A model generated the notes under the pieces. It was not told the origin of the DNA. It saw nothing but the letters and a program-made list of their open reading frames with translations, and did no database searches. From an uncultured Oscillospiraceae bacterium (GTDB taxonomy: Bacteria > Bacillota > Clostridia > Oscillospirales > Oscillospiraceae): DNA of 64,000 bases. The stretch is from the NCBI GenBank assembly GCA_950075865.1, contig CATMVA010000001.1:1-64000 (forward strand). Reading direction: 5' to 3'. The stretch's first letter is position 1, and each line of letters opens with the position of its first letter. The position numbers were made by a program, and so were the translations under genes. Shown one piece after another: positions 33,091-41,703 of this stretch.

Positions 33091-34005
33091 ATGGCTATAT
33101 CCGCCAAAGAGGTCCAGGCCCTGCGTGAGAAGACCGGCGTAGGCATGATGGAGTGCAAGCGTGCTCTGGTCGCCACCGACGGCGACATGGACAAGGCAAT
33201 CGAATATCTGCGTGAGAAGGGGCTGGCCGCTTCTGTAAAGAAGGCCGGTCGGATCGCCGCTGAGGGCGCTGCTTACGCTACCGTAATTGACGGCGTGGGT
33301 GTGGTGGTCGAGGTCAACGCCGAGACTGACTTCGTGGGCAAGAACGAGCTGTTCGTCAATTTTGTCCACGGCGTTGCCAGCGTGGTGGCCAAGGAGAACC
33401 CTGCAGATCTGGACGCTCTGATGGCCGCTCCCTACGGCAATGGCCGTACCGTTCAGGAGGAGCAGCAGGAGATGGTCCTGGTCATTGGTGAGAACATCAA
33501 GGTCCGTCGTTTCGCCCGTTTCCAGAGCGGTGTCAGTGTCTCCTATGTCCACGCTGGAGGTAAGATCGGCGTGCTGGTGAACTTCGAGACCGACGTGGCT
33601 GCCGATAAGGTGGAGGCCATTGGCAAAGATGTGGCCATGCAGATCGCCGCTATGAATCCCCGGTTCTGGGATAAGACCCAGGTGGATCAAGGAACTTTGG
33701 ACGAGGAAGAGAAGGTCATGAAGGTCCAGATGGAGAACGATCCCAAGATGGCCGGCAAGCCCGAGAAGGTTCTGGAAGGTATCATCAAAGGCAAGATGGG
33801 TAAGTTCTACAAGGAGAACTGCTTGCTCCAGCAGGAGTTTGTTAAGGACGGCTCCATGAGCGTGGAGGAGTATATTGCCTCCGCCGCCAAGACCGCCGGC
33901 GGCACCGTCACCTTCAAGGATGCCATCCGCTTTGAGAAGGGCGAAGGCATCGAGAAGAAAGAAGAAAACTTTGCCGAGGAGATTGCAAAGCAGCTCCAGA
34001 AGTAA
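33091..34005 (+). CDS. tsf: Translation elongation factor Ts
   Basis: A 304-residue nucleotide-exchange factor for EF-Tu. The N-terminal UBA-like domain with VQALREKTGVGMMECKRAL and the first signature (YLREKGLAAS) is followed by the core with VVVEVNAETDFVGKNELF. The coiled-coil and C-terminal module (ENCLLQQEFVKDGSMSVEEYI) are complete. TTGGAGGT lies at 33075-33082 before ATG 33091. The identification is secure. Confidence 0.97.
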   Translation: MAISAKEVQALREKTGVGMMECKRALVATDGDMDKAIEYLREKGLAASVKKAGRIAAEGAAYATVIDGVGVVVEVNAETDFVGKNELFVNFVHGVASVVAKENPADLDALMAAPYGNGRTVQEEQQEMVLVIGENIKVRRFARFQSGVSVSYVHAGGKIGVLVNFETDVAADKVEAIGKDVAMQIAAMNPRFWDKTQVDQGTLDEEEKVMKVQMENDPKMAGKPEKVLEGIIKGKMGKFYKENCLLQQEFVKDGSMSVEEYIASAAKTAGGTVTFKDAIRFEKGEGIEKKEENFAEEIAKQLQK

Positions 34006-34010
34006 AAACC

Positions 34011-34058
34011 ATCAAAGTATCCCCCGGAGGATATCCTCCGGGGGATACTTTGATTTTG
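34011..34058 (+). terminator. Strong terminator after tsf
   Basis: Two perfectly complementary 22-base arms (34011-34032 and 34033-34054; GGAGGATATCCTCC at the tip), then TTTT. Confidence 0.93.
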
Positions 34059-34100
34059 GTGTGCTGTATGGCAAAATTTTAGTAAATAAACTTCCAGCAC

Positions 34101-34129
34101 TTGACAAACGTTCGTTTCCCCGCTATAAT
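34101..34129 (+). promoter_or_regulatory. Consensus promoter of the tRNA gene
   Basis: TTGACA (34101-34106), 17 bp, TATAAT (34124-34129), 27 bp before the tRNA 5' end. Confidence 0.9.
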
Positions 34130-34156
34130 ATCCAAGTGCTCCAATCGGGGGCAAAT

Positions 34157-34242
34157 GCGGATGTGCTGGAATTGGTAGACTGGCCAGCTTGAGGTGCTGG
34201 TGTCCCATGGACGTGCGGGTTCAAGTCCCGCCATCCGCACCA
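34157..34242 (+). tRNA. tRNA-Leu (anticodon GAG)
   Basis: An 86-nt class II tRNA with an encoded CCA. Acceptor GCGGATG (34157-34163) pairs with CATCCGC (34232-34238), discriminator A. Anticodon stem CCAGC (34184-34188)/GCTGG (34196-34200) with loop TTGAGGT places anticodon GAG at 34191-34193. A long variable arm follows, then GCGGG-TTCAAGT-CCCGC as the T arm. It has its own promoter and terminator. Confidence 0.97.
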
Positions 34243-34246
34243 AAAG

Positions 34247-34277
34247 ATAGGGTCGTCCGGAAGGACGGCCCTATTTT
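34247..34277 (+). terminator. Terminator after tRNA-Leu
   Basis: ATAGGGTCGTCC (34247-34258), loop GGAA, GGACGGCCCTAT (34263-34274) with a G-T pair, then TTTT. Confidence 0.88.
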
Positions 34278-34306
34278 GGCATTTACGGTATGAGAAGGGG
34301 TGGCCC

Positions 34307-36061
34307 ATGATGACCGAGAGTATGATCCGTCGCGCTAAAGACCAGGCCGCGGAGTTGATTGAAAAGGCATATCAGAAAGCAGCCGAAGAGGGCGTGCTTC
34401 CTGCCGGAGCACAACTTCGGGCGGCAGTGGAGATTCCCAAAGATACCAGCCATGGGGACTATGCGTCCTCCTACGCCTTGGCTGCGGCGAAAGCTTTGGG
34501 GCAGCCGCCCCGGGTCATCGCCCAGGCCATCTTGGACCGGTTGGAACTGGCCGGTTCCTATTTTGATAGGGCTGAGATCGCCGGTCCCGGTTTTCTGAAT
34601 TTTACTCTGGGTCATAAGTGGAGCCATGATGTGCTTGCCACCATTGAGGAGCAGGGAGAAAACTATGGCAAGTGTGATGTAGGCGCGGGGAAGAGGTTCA
34701 TGGTGGAGTTTGTATCCGCCAATCCTACCGGACCTATGCACATGGGCAACGCCCGGGGCGGGGTGCTGGGGGATTCTCTGGCTAATGTGCTTGCCTGGGC
34801 GGGGTATGATACTTGGAAAGAGTTCTATGTCAACGACGCGGGCAACCAGATCCACAAGTTTGCCGTATCTATCGATGCCCGGTACCGTCAGCTCATTTTA
34901 GGGGAGGATCAGGTGGAGTTCCCTGAGGACGGCTACCATGGGGAGGACATCGCCGAATTGGCCATGGATTTTCTCCGCCGGGAAGGGGAATCATGGATCA
35001 GGGAGGACGAGCAGGTCCGTTTGGATGCCTTGGCGAGATATGGCCTTGCAGTGAATATCCCCAAGATGAAGGAAGATCTTAAAAAGTATGGCATCGAGTA
35101 TGATAAATGGTTTCTGGAATCGACCCTTCACGAAACTGGCGCTGTGGAAGCGGCAGTAGCTGAGTTGACGGCAAAGGGGTATACCTATGAACGGGACGGC
35201 GCTTTATGGCTCAATACCACGCAACTGCTGAAGGAGAAATATCTTCGGGAGGGTAAGACGCAGGAGCAGGTTGACGCGTTGGATCTGAAGGACGATGTGC
35301 TCCGTCGGGCCAATGGATTTTATACCTATTTTGCCGCAGATATCGCCTACCATCGGAACAAGCTGCAGGAGCGGGGGTTTGATAAGGCTATCAATATTTG
35401 GGGTGCTGACCATCACGGTCATGTTCATCGACTCCAGGCGGCTTTGGATGGACTGGGTTTGGACGGCTCCAACAGGCTGGTCATTGTGCTGATGCAGCTG
35501 GTAAACCTCCTGCAGGATGGGAAACCGGTGCGGATGAGTAAGCGTTCTGGTAAAGCTATCGCACTTCATGACCTTCTGGATGAAGTGAGTGTGGATGCTG
35601 CCAGGTTTTTCTTCAACAACTCCAGCCCCACCCGTCCGGTGGACTTTGACCTGGATCTGGCCGTTCGGCAGGACAGCGAGAATCCGGTATACTATGTTCA
35701 GTATGCCCATGCCCGGATTTGCTCTCTTATCCGCAAACTGAAGGAGGATGGAGCGGTCATTCCCGCGGCGGGTGATGTGGATGCATCCATTTTTGTGACC
35801 GCGGAAGAGAAGGCCCTTGTCAAGGCACTGGCCCAACTTCCAGAGGAGGTCCGCATGGTGGCGGCCGATTTGGATCCTTCTCATATCAATCGTTATCTGA
35901 CATCTTTGGCGGGTGATTTCCATAGGTTCTACAATGCCTGTCGTATCAAGGGAGAGGAAAAAGCCGTTCTGGAAGCGCGGTTAAAGATGGTGGATTCGGT
36001 CCGGCAGGTTCTGGCCGTAAGCATGGGGCTCCTTGGGGTTAAGGCGCCTGAAAAGATGTAA
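34307..36061 (+). CDS. argS: Arginyl-tRNA synthetase
   Basis: A 584-residue class I synthetase charging tRNA-Arg. The N-terminal tRNA-recognition domain (with EIPKDTSHGDYASSYAL) is followed by the HIGH-type motif in NPTGPMHMGNARGG, the WGADHHGHVHRLQAAL core, the KMSKS-type motif RMSKRSGKAI, and the C-terminal anticodon-binding DALR domain ending in MGLLGVKAPEKM. Start ATG 34307 is followed immediately by a second ATG; AGAAGGGG precedes. The gene stands alone between terminators. Confidence 0.97.
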   Translation: MMTESMIRRAKDQAAELIEKAYQKAAEEGVLPAGAQLRAAVEIPKDTSHGDYASSYALAAAKALGQPPRVIAQAILDRLELAGSYFDRAEIAGPGFLNFTLGHKWSHDVLATIEEQGENYGKCDVGAGKRFMVEFVSANPTGPMHMGNARGGVLGDSLANVLAWAGYDTWKEFYVNDAGNQIHKFAVSIDARYRQLILGEDQVEFPEDGYHGEDIAELAMDFLRREGESWIREDEQVRLDALARYGLAVNIPKMKEDLKKYGIEYDKWFLESTLHETGAVEAAVAELTAKGYTYERDGALWLNTTQLLKEKYLREGKTQEQVDALDLKDDVLRRANGFYTYFAADIAYHRNKLQERGFDKAINIWGADHHGHVHRLQAALDGLGLDGSNRLVIVLMQLVNLLQDGKPVRMSKRSGKAIALHDLLDEVSVDAARFFFNNSSPTRPVDFDLDLAVRQDSENPVYYVQYAHARICSLIRKLKEDGAVIPAAGDVDASIFVTAEEKALVKALAQLPEEVRMVAADLDPSHINRYLTSLAGDFHRFYNACRIKGEEKAVLEARLKMVDSVRQVLAVSMGLLGVKAPEKM

Positions 36062-36107
36062 AGCGATGTTTCGGTCCTACCTGGCAGATTCTCAGAGGAA
36101 AAGTTAT

Positions 36108-36148
36108 GCAAGAAAAATGGAATCTTTGCAAATTTTTCTTGCCTTTTT
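36108..36148 (+). terminator. Terminator after argS
   Basis: GCAAGAAAAAT (36108-36118) pairs with ATTTTTCTTGC (36132-36142), followed by C then TTTTT. Its tail overlaps the -35 of the next promoter. Confidence 0.8.
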
Positions 36149-36167
36149 GTAATATGTGCTTTATAAT
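36139..36167 (+). promoter_or_regulatory. Promoter for the deacetylase-like/bactofilin genes
   Basis: TTGCCT (36139-36144), 17 bp, TATAAT (36162-36167). Confidence 0.65.
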
Positions 36168-36220
36168 CAATTTGATAAACTATGTATGCGTAGAATCGGT
36201 GGGCCGAAAGGGGCATAAAG

Positions 36221-37150
36221 ATGAAAACCTTCAGTGTCCGCTTTTATAAGAGGTTGATTTTGGTTTTCCTGGCCCTGCTGATCCTTATTCCGACAGCGTT
36301 CGCCGTTTTTTTGGGAATCAGGAGTGCCGACCTGGAGCGTCAGTTGGTGCAGGGGAGCGGAGAAAAGGAACCTGGAGTCCAGAATACAAACGGGCTGGAT
36401 CCATCCTGGACGCCTGGTGTGGTCCCCACGAGCTATGAGAACGGACTGGTCTCGGATCCCTTGAGCTATCAGCTTCTTTATCCGGATCTCTATAGTACGG
36501 GAAATGTTTTGCCAGATCGAAGCAAGGAGATTGACACGGCCTATCTTACTTTTGATTCTCTTCCGAGCAGCAATACAACTCAGATTCTGGATATTTTGGA
36601 TGAGTATGATGTCAAGGCAACATTTTTCGTGATGGGCACGACCGATCCGGATGCTTTGGAAGTGATGAAGGACATTGTGAACCGTGGACACACTATTGGA
36701 TTGCTCAGTTATAGCGGCTCTTATCAGGAGATTTATCAGTCAACTGTGGATGCCTATTTGAATGATTTTAAGCAGATCTATGATTTAGTTTACGAGACTA
36801 CGGGTGTGAAGGCTGAGATTTTCCGTTTTCCCGGCGGCAGCGTCAATAGCTATAACAGCATGATTTATCGGGAACTGATCGCGGAGATGCTTCGACGCAA
36901 TTTTGTCTTCTTTGATTGGACAACGAGCACGGAGGGCGGCAAGGATGCCGCTGAGATTAGCGAAAGGGTACTGAGCCGTATGGCGGACGAGGACCGGGGA
37001 ATCATAAAGTTCCGGGATACATTGGAAAGCGGGAACACAGCTGTAGCCTTGCCTACCATTATTGAAGAATTGCGAAACCTTGGATTTAAATTTCAGCCCT
37101 TGACGGTCAATGTCAGCCCGGTCGTTTTCATGTATGAGAGTATGTCCTGA
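36221..37150 (+). CDS. Polysaccharide deacetylase-family protein, catalytically degenerate
   Basis: A 309-residue membrane-anchored extracellular protein: one N-terminal TM helix (~11-32), a linker, then a NodB-like barrel (~105-300). The family metal/catalytic motifs are altered. Motif 1 TFDDGP reads TFDSLP (112-115; second Asp lost). Motif 2 H-S-x-x-H reads L-S-Y-S-G (162-166; both His lost). The motif 5 His is replaced (IIKFRD, 261-266). Motifs 3 (RFPGGS, 202) and 4 (FDW, 231-233) persist. It should fold like a peptidoglycan or chitin deacetylase but not bind the metal. It precedes the bactofilin gene by 45 bp. Confidence 0.85.
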   Translation: MKTFSVRFYKRLILVFLALLILIPTAFAVFLGIRSADLERQLVQGSGEKEPGVQNTNGLDPSWTPGVVPTSYENGLVSDPLSYQLLYPDLYSTGNVLPDRSKEIDTAYLTFDSLPSSNTTQILDILDEYDVKATFFVMGTTDPDALEVMKDIVNRGHTIGLLSYSGSYQEIYQSTVDAYLNDFKQIYDLVYETTGVKAEIFRFPGGSVNSYNSMIYRELIAEMLRRNFVFFDWTTSTEGGKDAAEISERVLSRMADEDRGIIKFRDTLESGNTAVALPTIIEELRNLGFKFQPLTVNVSPVVFMYESMS

Positions 37151-37195
37151 ACGCATGGGACTTATAGAGATTGGATAATGGGGAAGGTGCTTCGT

Positions 37196-38074
37196 ATGGG
37201 TGGAAATAAGGAAAATATGAGACAGGCAATGAAGGAACTGCTGGGCTTGGTTGGCTTTGGTCCGGAAGAGGAGGGGACGCCCGCTGAGCAGCCTGTTGCT
37301 GAGCAGGATACTGTGCGCACTGTGGTAACGGAAACGACTCGAGTTGTCGAGCAGCCCAAGGTTGATCCGGTGCCTGAGCCCGTGGCGGAGAAGCCTGTTG
37401 AGGAGAAGCCGATGGCGGTGATTTCCACCGAACCGGAGGATACCCGTAAGCAGGCAGCCGCCGGCGCGGAGCGGGGATTTTTTGGCTTTGGCAGACCCAA
37501 GCAGCCCGATGTTCAGCCTGAGCCCGAGCCGGTTTTCCGTGAGGTCAAGGCCGAAACGGTTCCGGAGACGGAGCCCTACTTTGCGACAGCGGAGGAGCCT
37601 GAGCAGAAGCTACCCTTCATCCGTCCTGGCGCTACTGTCATCGCGGCGGGGGCGACCTTCTTTGGCGATATCCGCGCCGAGGGTGATGTGGAGGTCCTGG
37701 GCAAGCTCAAGGGCAACCTGGAAGCCACTGGCAACATTCGTATCGTTGGTAAGGTGTTGGGCGATGTGAAGGGCGGGGAGGTCGTTCTGGAGGGGTGTAC
37801 GGTTCAGGGCAATATCACCGCTACCTCCAAGGTTACGTTAGACGAGAGTGCCATGGTCGTGGGCGACGTTCTGGCTGCCGATGTGCAGTCCGCCGGAAAG
37901 ATCAAGGGTAACCTTCAGATCGGTCGTGCTGCTACATTTGGCGCCACCGCGTTGCTGGCCGGTAACGTCATTGCGGCTACCATCATGATGGCCCAGGGCG
38001 CTCGGGTGCAGGGTGCTGTCCGGATCGCTGAAGATAATGAAACCAACAGTCTTTTTGGGGAACTGGAGATTTAA
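37196..38074 (+). CDS. Bactofilin (polymer-forming cytoskeletal protein)
   Basis: A 292-residue protein. Residues 1-~140 are an acidic, Pro/Glu/Val-rich disordered region. A bactofilin beta-helix follows (~145-275: GATFFGDIRAEGDVEVLGKLKGNLEATGNIRIVGKVLGDVKGGEVVLEGCTVQGNI..., with regular G-x-I/V spacing). Bactofilins polymerise without nucleotide and scaffold cell-wall enzymes. ATG 37196 is chosen because GGGGAAGG lies at 37181-37188; an ATG at 37178 has no Shine-Dalgarno. The disordered half is longer than usual. It is probably co-transcribed with the deacetylase-like gene. Confidence 0.88.
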   Translation: MGGNKENMRQAMKELLGLVGFGPEEEGTPAEQPVAEQDTVRTVVTETTRVVEQPKVDPVPEPVAEKPVEEKPMAVISTEPEDTRKQAAAGAERGFFGFGRPKQPDVQPEPEPVFREVKAETVPETEPYFATAEEPEQKLPFIRPGATVIAAGATFFGDIRAEGDVEVLGKLKGNLEATGNIRIVGKVLGDVKGGEVVLEGCTVQGNITATSKVTLDESAMVVGDVLAADVQSAGKIKGNLQIGRAATFGATALLAGNVIAATIMMAQGARVQGAVRIAEDNETNSLFGELEI

Positions 38075-38089
38075 TCCGATAGAGCAGAA

Positions 38090-38122
38090 GAGAGCCGAAC
38101 CTGAGTGGTTCGGCTCTCTTTT
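38090..38122 (+). terminator. Terminator after the bactofilin gene
   Basis: GAGAGCCGAACC (38090-38101) and GGTTCGGCTCTC (38107-38118), then TTTT. Confidence 0.9.
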
Positions 38123-38129
38123 GCTGTTT

Positions 38130-38588
38130 TTACAGTGGCTGAATAATACCGCAGGCAATTCTCATTCCGCTATCTCCAGAGGGTTGTGAATGGAAATCGT
38201 CGGTGGAGCCATGGATGATAACAGAACGGCCGATTACTTCGGAGGGGCGGAACCGGTCAGAATAGACGGCACCAACAGCTACACCGTCGGCGGAGGTGAG
38301 GAGAGGGGGGAAATCTCCGGCGTGGAAGGGATGTTGAACATGATGCGGGTCATAATGTCCACCTGCGGAAGAGAAGGCTATGTCTCCCCCGGTAGAACAT
38401 ACTCCATTTTCATGAATGTGAAATCCAAGAAATTGAGATAGAGGGAGTCCTACGGCCCGTATTACCGCTAGGGAGCCCCGCCCGTAGGGGAAGAAGAGAA
38501 TCTCGCCGTTGATCTGGGGATGGGCGGCATCACCATGCAATATGGCTCGAGCTACTGGTGGCGGGAAAGAAAAGTGCTGATTTTCCAT
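38130..38588 (-). CDS. sodC: Cu/Zn superoxide dismutase, cytosolic form
   Basis: A 152-residue protein with every expected metal ligand: His57 and His59 (GFHIHE), His78 (AGGHYDP), His86, His89 and Asp92 (QHPFHAGD), His126 (IIHG), plus Arg143 and the Cys64/Cys146 pair. The short HPFHAGDxPPL zinc loop is the bacterial (YojM-like) form. From ATG 38588, preceded by AAAGGAGGT, there is no signal peptide or lipobox, so it should be cytoplasmic, unusual for SodC. It is divergent from csoR-copA. Confidence in family is high; activity is not proven. Confidence 0.87.
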   Translation of the reverse strand: MENQHFSFPPPVARAILHGDAAHPQINGEILFFPYGRGSLAVIRAVGLPLSQFLGFHIHENGVCSTGGDIAFSSAGGHYDPHHVQHPFHAGDFPPLLTSADGVAVGAVYSDRFRPSEVIGRSVIIHGSTDDFHSQPSGDSGMRIACGIIQPL

Positions 38589-38701
38589 ATAGAAACCTCC
38601 TTTCCCATACTTATGCGCCAATATGATGTGGAGTGACGACAGGAAATGGTGAGAGAGAAAAAATGCAAGACAGGGATGCAGAAAGGTCTCATTGAAAATG
38701 C

Positions 38702-38751
38702 TTGACAAAGAGGCCGGTGTCAGCTAAAATAATACTACCCCCCAGGGGGGT
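38702..38751 (+). promoter_or_regulatory. csoR-copA promoter with CsoR operator
   Basis: TTGACA (38702-38707), 17 bp, TAAAAT (38725-38730). Just downstream is the perfect palindrome ACCCCCC-A-GGGGGGT (38737-38751), the G/C-tract operator recognised by CsoR-family repressors. Copper binding to CsoR would release it. Confidence 0.9.
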
Positions 38752-38782
38752 GTTATCCGTGGATAAAGGAGGAAATACTGTT

Positions 38783-39046
38783 ATGATGGCAGACAGTAAG
38801 CATATTTCCCGAATGCTGAAAACGGCCCGCGGGCAGCTGGATGGCATTTTGAAGATGGTCGAAGATGACCGATACTGCCTGGACATCTCCCAGCAGGTCA
38901 TGGCGACTGAAGCGCTTTTGAACCGGGTGAACCGGGAGATCTTGGCTGCACATCTTCGCGGGTGCGTGCAGGAAGCGGTCACTGCCGCCGACCGTGAGAA
39001 AAAAACGGAGGAATTGGTGGCTGCACTGGATAAAATACTGAAGTAA
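38783..39046 (+). CDS. csoR: Copper-sensing repressor CsoR
   Basis: An 87-residue helical repressor of the DUF156 family. The Cu(I)-binding residues are present with family spacing: Cys32 (RYCLDIS), His57 and Cys61 (AAHLRGC), that is C-x24-H-x3-C. AGGAGG at 38768-38773 precedes ATG 38783. The gene lies upstream of the copper ATPase, and the operator at 38737-38751 shows autoregulation. Confidence 0.93.
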   Translation: MMADSKHISRMLKTARGQLDGILKMVEDDRYCLDISQQVMATEALLNRVNREILAAHLRGCVQEAVTAADREKKTEELVAALDKILK

Positions 39047-39128
39047 AGGTAAAGGTTGGACATCTATCCTGGGGAAGAATAAGGAGCCGGGATGGAAACA
39101 TGTCTTGCTTATTTTGTGAGGTGATACC

Positions 39129-41657
39129 ATGCGAGAGAAATTTTCTGTTACCGGTATGACTTGTTCGGCTTGCTCTGCCCATGTTGAAAAAGCGGTATGT
39201 AAGTTGGAGGGGGTCAGTGCGGTCAATGTGAACCTGTTGGGAGGTTCCATGCAGGTGGATTTTGATCCTGCGTTGCAGAACAGTGACTCCATTATTGCTG
39301 CGGTAGAGGCTTCTGGCTACGGTGCCAGTCTTCCGAATGCCACAGTGGGGAAAAAAGCAGCAAGGAGTACCGGGGGTCCCGATATGGAGGAGGAGCTTTC
39401 GGTGATGAAACGAAGGCTCATAATATCCTTCTGCTTCTTCATTCCCTTGTTTTATCTGACCATGGGCCATATGGTGGGGCTACCCATCCCACACATTTTC
39501 CATGGTCCTGAAAATGCATTGATCTATGCCTTGACCCAGGTTCTTTTGCTGCTACCCATTATGTATGTGAACGATAAATACTACAAGGTGGGCTTTAAGA
39601 CCCTATGGCACCGTTCTCCCAATATGGATTCCCTTATTGCCCTTGGTTCTGCGGCCGCGGTAGTTTACGGTTTGGTAGGCCTATACCAGATTGGCTGGGG
39701 GCTGGGGCACGGAGACATGGTCCGAGTGGAAAAATGGTCCATGGATCTGTACTTTGAGGGGGCGGGCACCATCCTCACTCTTATCACCTTGGGCAAGTAT
39801 ATGGAGACCCGCTCTAAGGGTAAGACAGGTGAGGCCATTGCCCGGTTGATGGATCTGACTCCAAAGACAGCCACTGTACTGAGGTGCGGTCAAGAGGTGA
39901 CCCTTCCGGTGGAAGATGTCCAGGTGGGCGATTTGATTCTGGTCCGCCCTGGACAATCCATCCCGGTTGACGGTGAGGTGGTGGAGGGCAGTTCCTCGGT
40001 GGATGAGTCGGCACTCACAGGGGAATCTCTTCCTGTTGACAAAGCGCCGGGAGATAAGGTGGCGGCCGCTACCCTAAACAAGTCGGGCTCCTTTACGTTT
40101 AAGGCTACACGGGTGGGTGATGATACGACCCTGGCCCAGATGATTGCTTTGGTGGATGAGGCTTCCTCTTCCAAGGCGCCTATCGCCAAGTTGGCCGATA
40201 AAGTAGCTGGCGTGTTTGTTCCTGCGGTCATCTGCATCTCTCTGGTTACGGCGGCCATCTGGATAGTCGCGACAGGAGACGTAGCTAGGGCACTGACCTC
40301 AGGTGTGGCTGTGTTGGTGATCTCCTGTCCCTGTGCTTTAGGGCTTGCTACTCCGGTGGCTATCATGGTTGGGACTGGAAAGGGAGCGGAAAACGGTATT
40401 TTGTTCAAGTCAGCCGAGGCATTGGAAACCTTGCGTTCAGTCCAGGTCGTAGTGTTGGATAAGACGGGGACCATCACGCAGGGCAAGCCTATGGTTACGG
40501 ATATAGAGCCCTTTGGGGATGTTAAAGAACCGGATCTGCTCAGCGTAGCCGCTTCACTTGAAAAGCCGTCAGAACATCCCTTGGCGCAGGCTGTGGTGGC
40601 GTGTGCGCAGGAGGAGAATATCTCCCTCGTATCGGTTCAGGATTTCCAGGCCATTCACGGCAAAGGAGTTACAGGCACTATTCAGGGCGGACACGTTCTG
40701 GCGGGAAATGTGGCAATGATGGAGGAGAATAAAGTCGATCTCACCGTGGCCGGTAATGTGCCTCAAATGCTGGCGGAGGAGGGGAAAACACCACTCTACT
40801 TTGCCAAGGACGGAAAGCTTATAGGCGTTGTAGCTGTAGCCGATACGGTAAAGCCTACCAGTGCTGCTGCTGTTAAAGTGCTGCGGGAGCTGGGGCTGGA
40901 CGTGGTCATGCTTACCGGTGATAACCTCCGTACCGCCAAAGCTATTGCAAAGGAATTAGACTTGACAGATATTGTAGCGGAGGTTCTGCCTCAGGATAAA
41001 GAGAAGCTCATTTCCGACCTGCAGACCAAAGGCAAAAAGGTAGCAATGATTGGGGATGGCATCAACGACGCTCCCGCCCTTGCCAGGTCGGATGTGGGTT
41101 TGGCTATCGGAGCCGGGACTGATGTTGCCATGGAATCGGCCGACGTAGTATTGATGAAGTCTGACTTGATGGATGCGGTGACGGCGGTGGAGTTGTCACG
41201 GGCCACCATCCGCAACATCAAGCAGAATCTCTTTTGGGCATTTTTCTATAATGCTGTGTGCATCCCAGTCGCCGCCGGTGTCCTCGCTGTGTTCGGAGGC
41301 CCTCAGCTCAATCCGATGATCGCTGCGGCCGCCATGAGCATGAGCTCTGTCTGTGTGGTGTCTAACGCCCTGCGCCTTAAGCTGTTCAAGCCCCGCCATT
41401 TTGGGGATGGAACACATATTTCCCAGGAAACAAAAATTCAAAAGGAGGAGACCCAAATGACAAAAACGGTAACAATTGAAGGCATGATGTGCCAGAACTG
41501 TGTGAAGCATGCGAGCACTGCGCTCAATGCGCTGCCTGGAGTTACTGCCACGGTGAATCTGGAGAGCAAGACGGCCATTGTCACCGGTGAGGTAAGTGAT
41601 GAGGCCATCAAGACAGCCATTTCTGAGGCTGGCTACCAGGTTACCGAGATTCACTAA
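39129..41657 (+). CDS. copA: Copper-exporting P1B-type ATPase with HMA domains at both ends
   Basis: An 842-residue membrane pump. The N-terminal HMA domain has [10 protein letters not shown] (Cys12, Cys15). Eight TM helices include the Cu-site CPC (400-402) in [16 protein letters not shown]. The actuator has LTGES, the phosphorylation site is Asp444 in [11 protein letters not shown], the nucleotide domain has SEHPLAQA, and the hinge is [17 protein letters not shown] short linker ([10 protein letters not shown]) then leads to a second, CopZ-like HMA domain (777-842; [10 protein letters not shown], Cys788/Cys791). An internal Shine-Dalgarno and ATG mark that domain; see the separate entry. TGAGGTGAT precedes ATG 39129. 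Confidence 0.95.
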   Translation: MREKFSVTGMTCSACSAHVEKAVCKLEGVSAVNVNLLGGSMQVDFDPALQNSDSIIAAVEASGYGASLPNATVGKKAARSTGGPDMEEELSVMKRRLIISFCFFIPLFYLTMGHMVGLPIPHIFHGPENALIYALTQVLLLLPIMYVNDKYYKVGFKTLWHRSPNMDSLIALGSAAAVVYGLVGLYQIGWGLGHGDMVRVEKWSMDLYFEGAGTILTLITLGKYMETRSKGKTGEAIARLMDLTPKTATVLRCGQEVTLPVEDVQVGDLILVRPGQSIPVDGEVVEGSSSVDESALTGESLPVDKAPGDKVAAATLNKSGSFTFKATRVGDDTTLAQMIALVDEASSSKAPIAKLADKVAGVFVPAVICISLVTAAIWIVATGDVARALTSGVAVLVISCPCALGLATPVAIMVGTGKGAENGILFKSAEALETLRSVQVVVLDKTGTITQGKPMVTDIEPFGDVKEPDLLSVAASLEKPSEHPLAQAVVACAQEENISLVSVQDFQAIHGKGVTGTIQGGHVLAGNVAMMEENKVDLTVAGNVPQMLAEEGKTPLYFAKDGKLIGVVAVADTVKPTSAAAVKVLRELGLDVVMLTGDNLRTAKAIAKELDLTDIVAEVLPQDKEKLISDLQTKGKKVAMIGDGINDAPALARSDVGLAIGAGTDVAMESADVVLMKSDLMDAVTAVELSRATIRNIKQNLFWAFFYNAVCIPVAAGVLAVFGGPQLNPMIAAAAMSMSSVCVVSNALRLKLFKPRHFGDGTHISQETKIQKEETQMTKTVTIEGMMCQNCVKHASTALNALPGVTATVNLESKTAIVTGEVSDEAIKTAISEAGYQVTEIH
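41457..41657 (+). CDS. Possible internally initiated CopZ-like copper chaperone
   Basis: In frame inside copA, ATG 41457 (Met777) is preceded by AAAAGGAGGAG at 41440-41450, the ideal Shine-Dalgarno at six bases spacing. Translation from here gives a complete 66-residue HMA protein ([18 protein letters not shown]...), the size and shape of free CopZ. So one mRNA could give both the pump with a tethered domain and a free chaperone. The alternative is that it is a relic of a former separate copZ gene that fused to copA. Not experimentally supported. Confidence 0.55.
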   Translation: MTKTVTIEGMMCQNCVKHASTALNALPGVTATVNLESKTAIVTGEVSDEAIKTAISEAGYQVTEIH

Positions 41658-41668
41658 AAAATTAGAGA

Positions 41669-41700
41669 AAAGGCCCGGAGATTCACTCCGGGCCTTTCTA
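41669..41700 (+). terminator. Terminator after copA
   Basis: AAAGGCCCGGAG (41669-41680) pairs with CTCCGGGCCTTT (41686-41697). Confidence 0.85.
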
Positions 41701-41703
41701 TAT

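Noticed and set aside
32104-33690. A 528-codon open frame on the minus strand over rpsB-tsf
   Set aside because: It is antisense to two certain genes, arises from their high-GC third-position codon bias, His/Gly/Leu-rich with no family resemblance, and has no Shine-Dalgarno.
34123-34308. A 61-codon minus-strand frame reading CGWRDLNPHVHGTP...
   Set aside because: It is the antisense of tRNA-Leu, a well-known spurious protein in databases.
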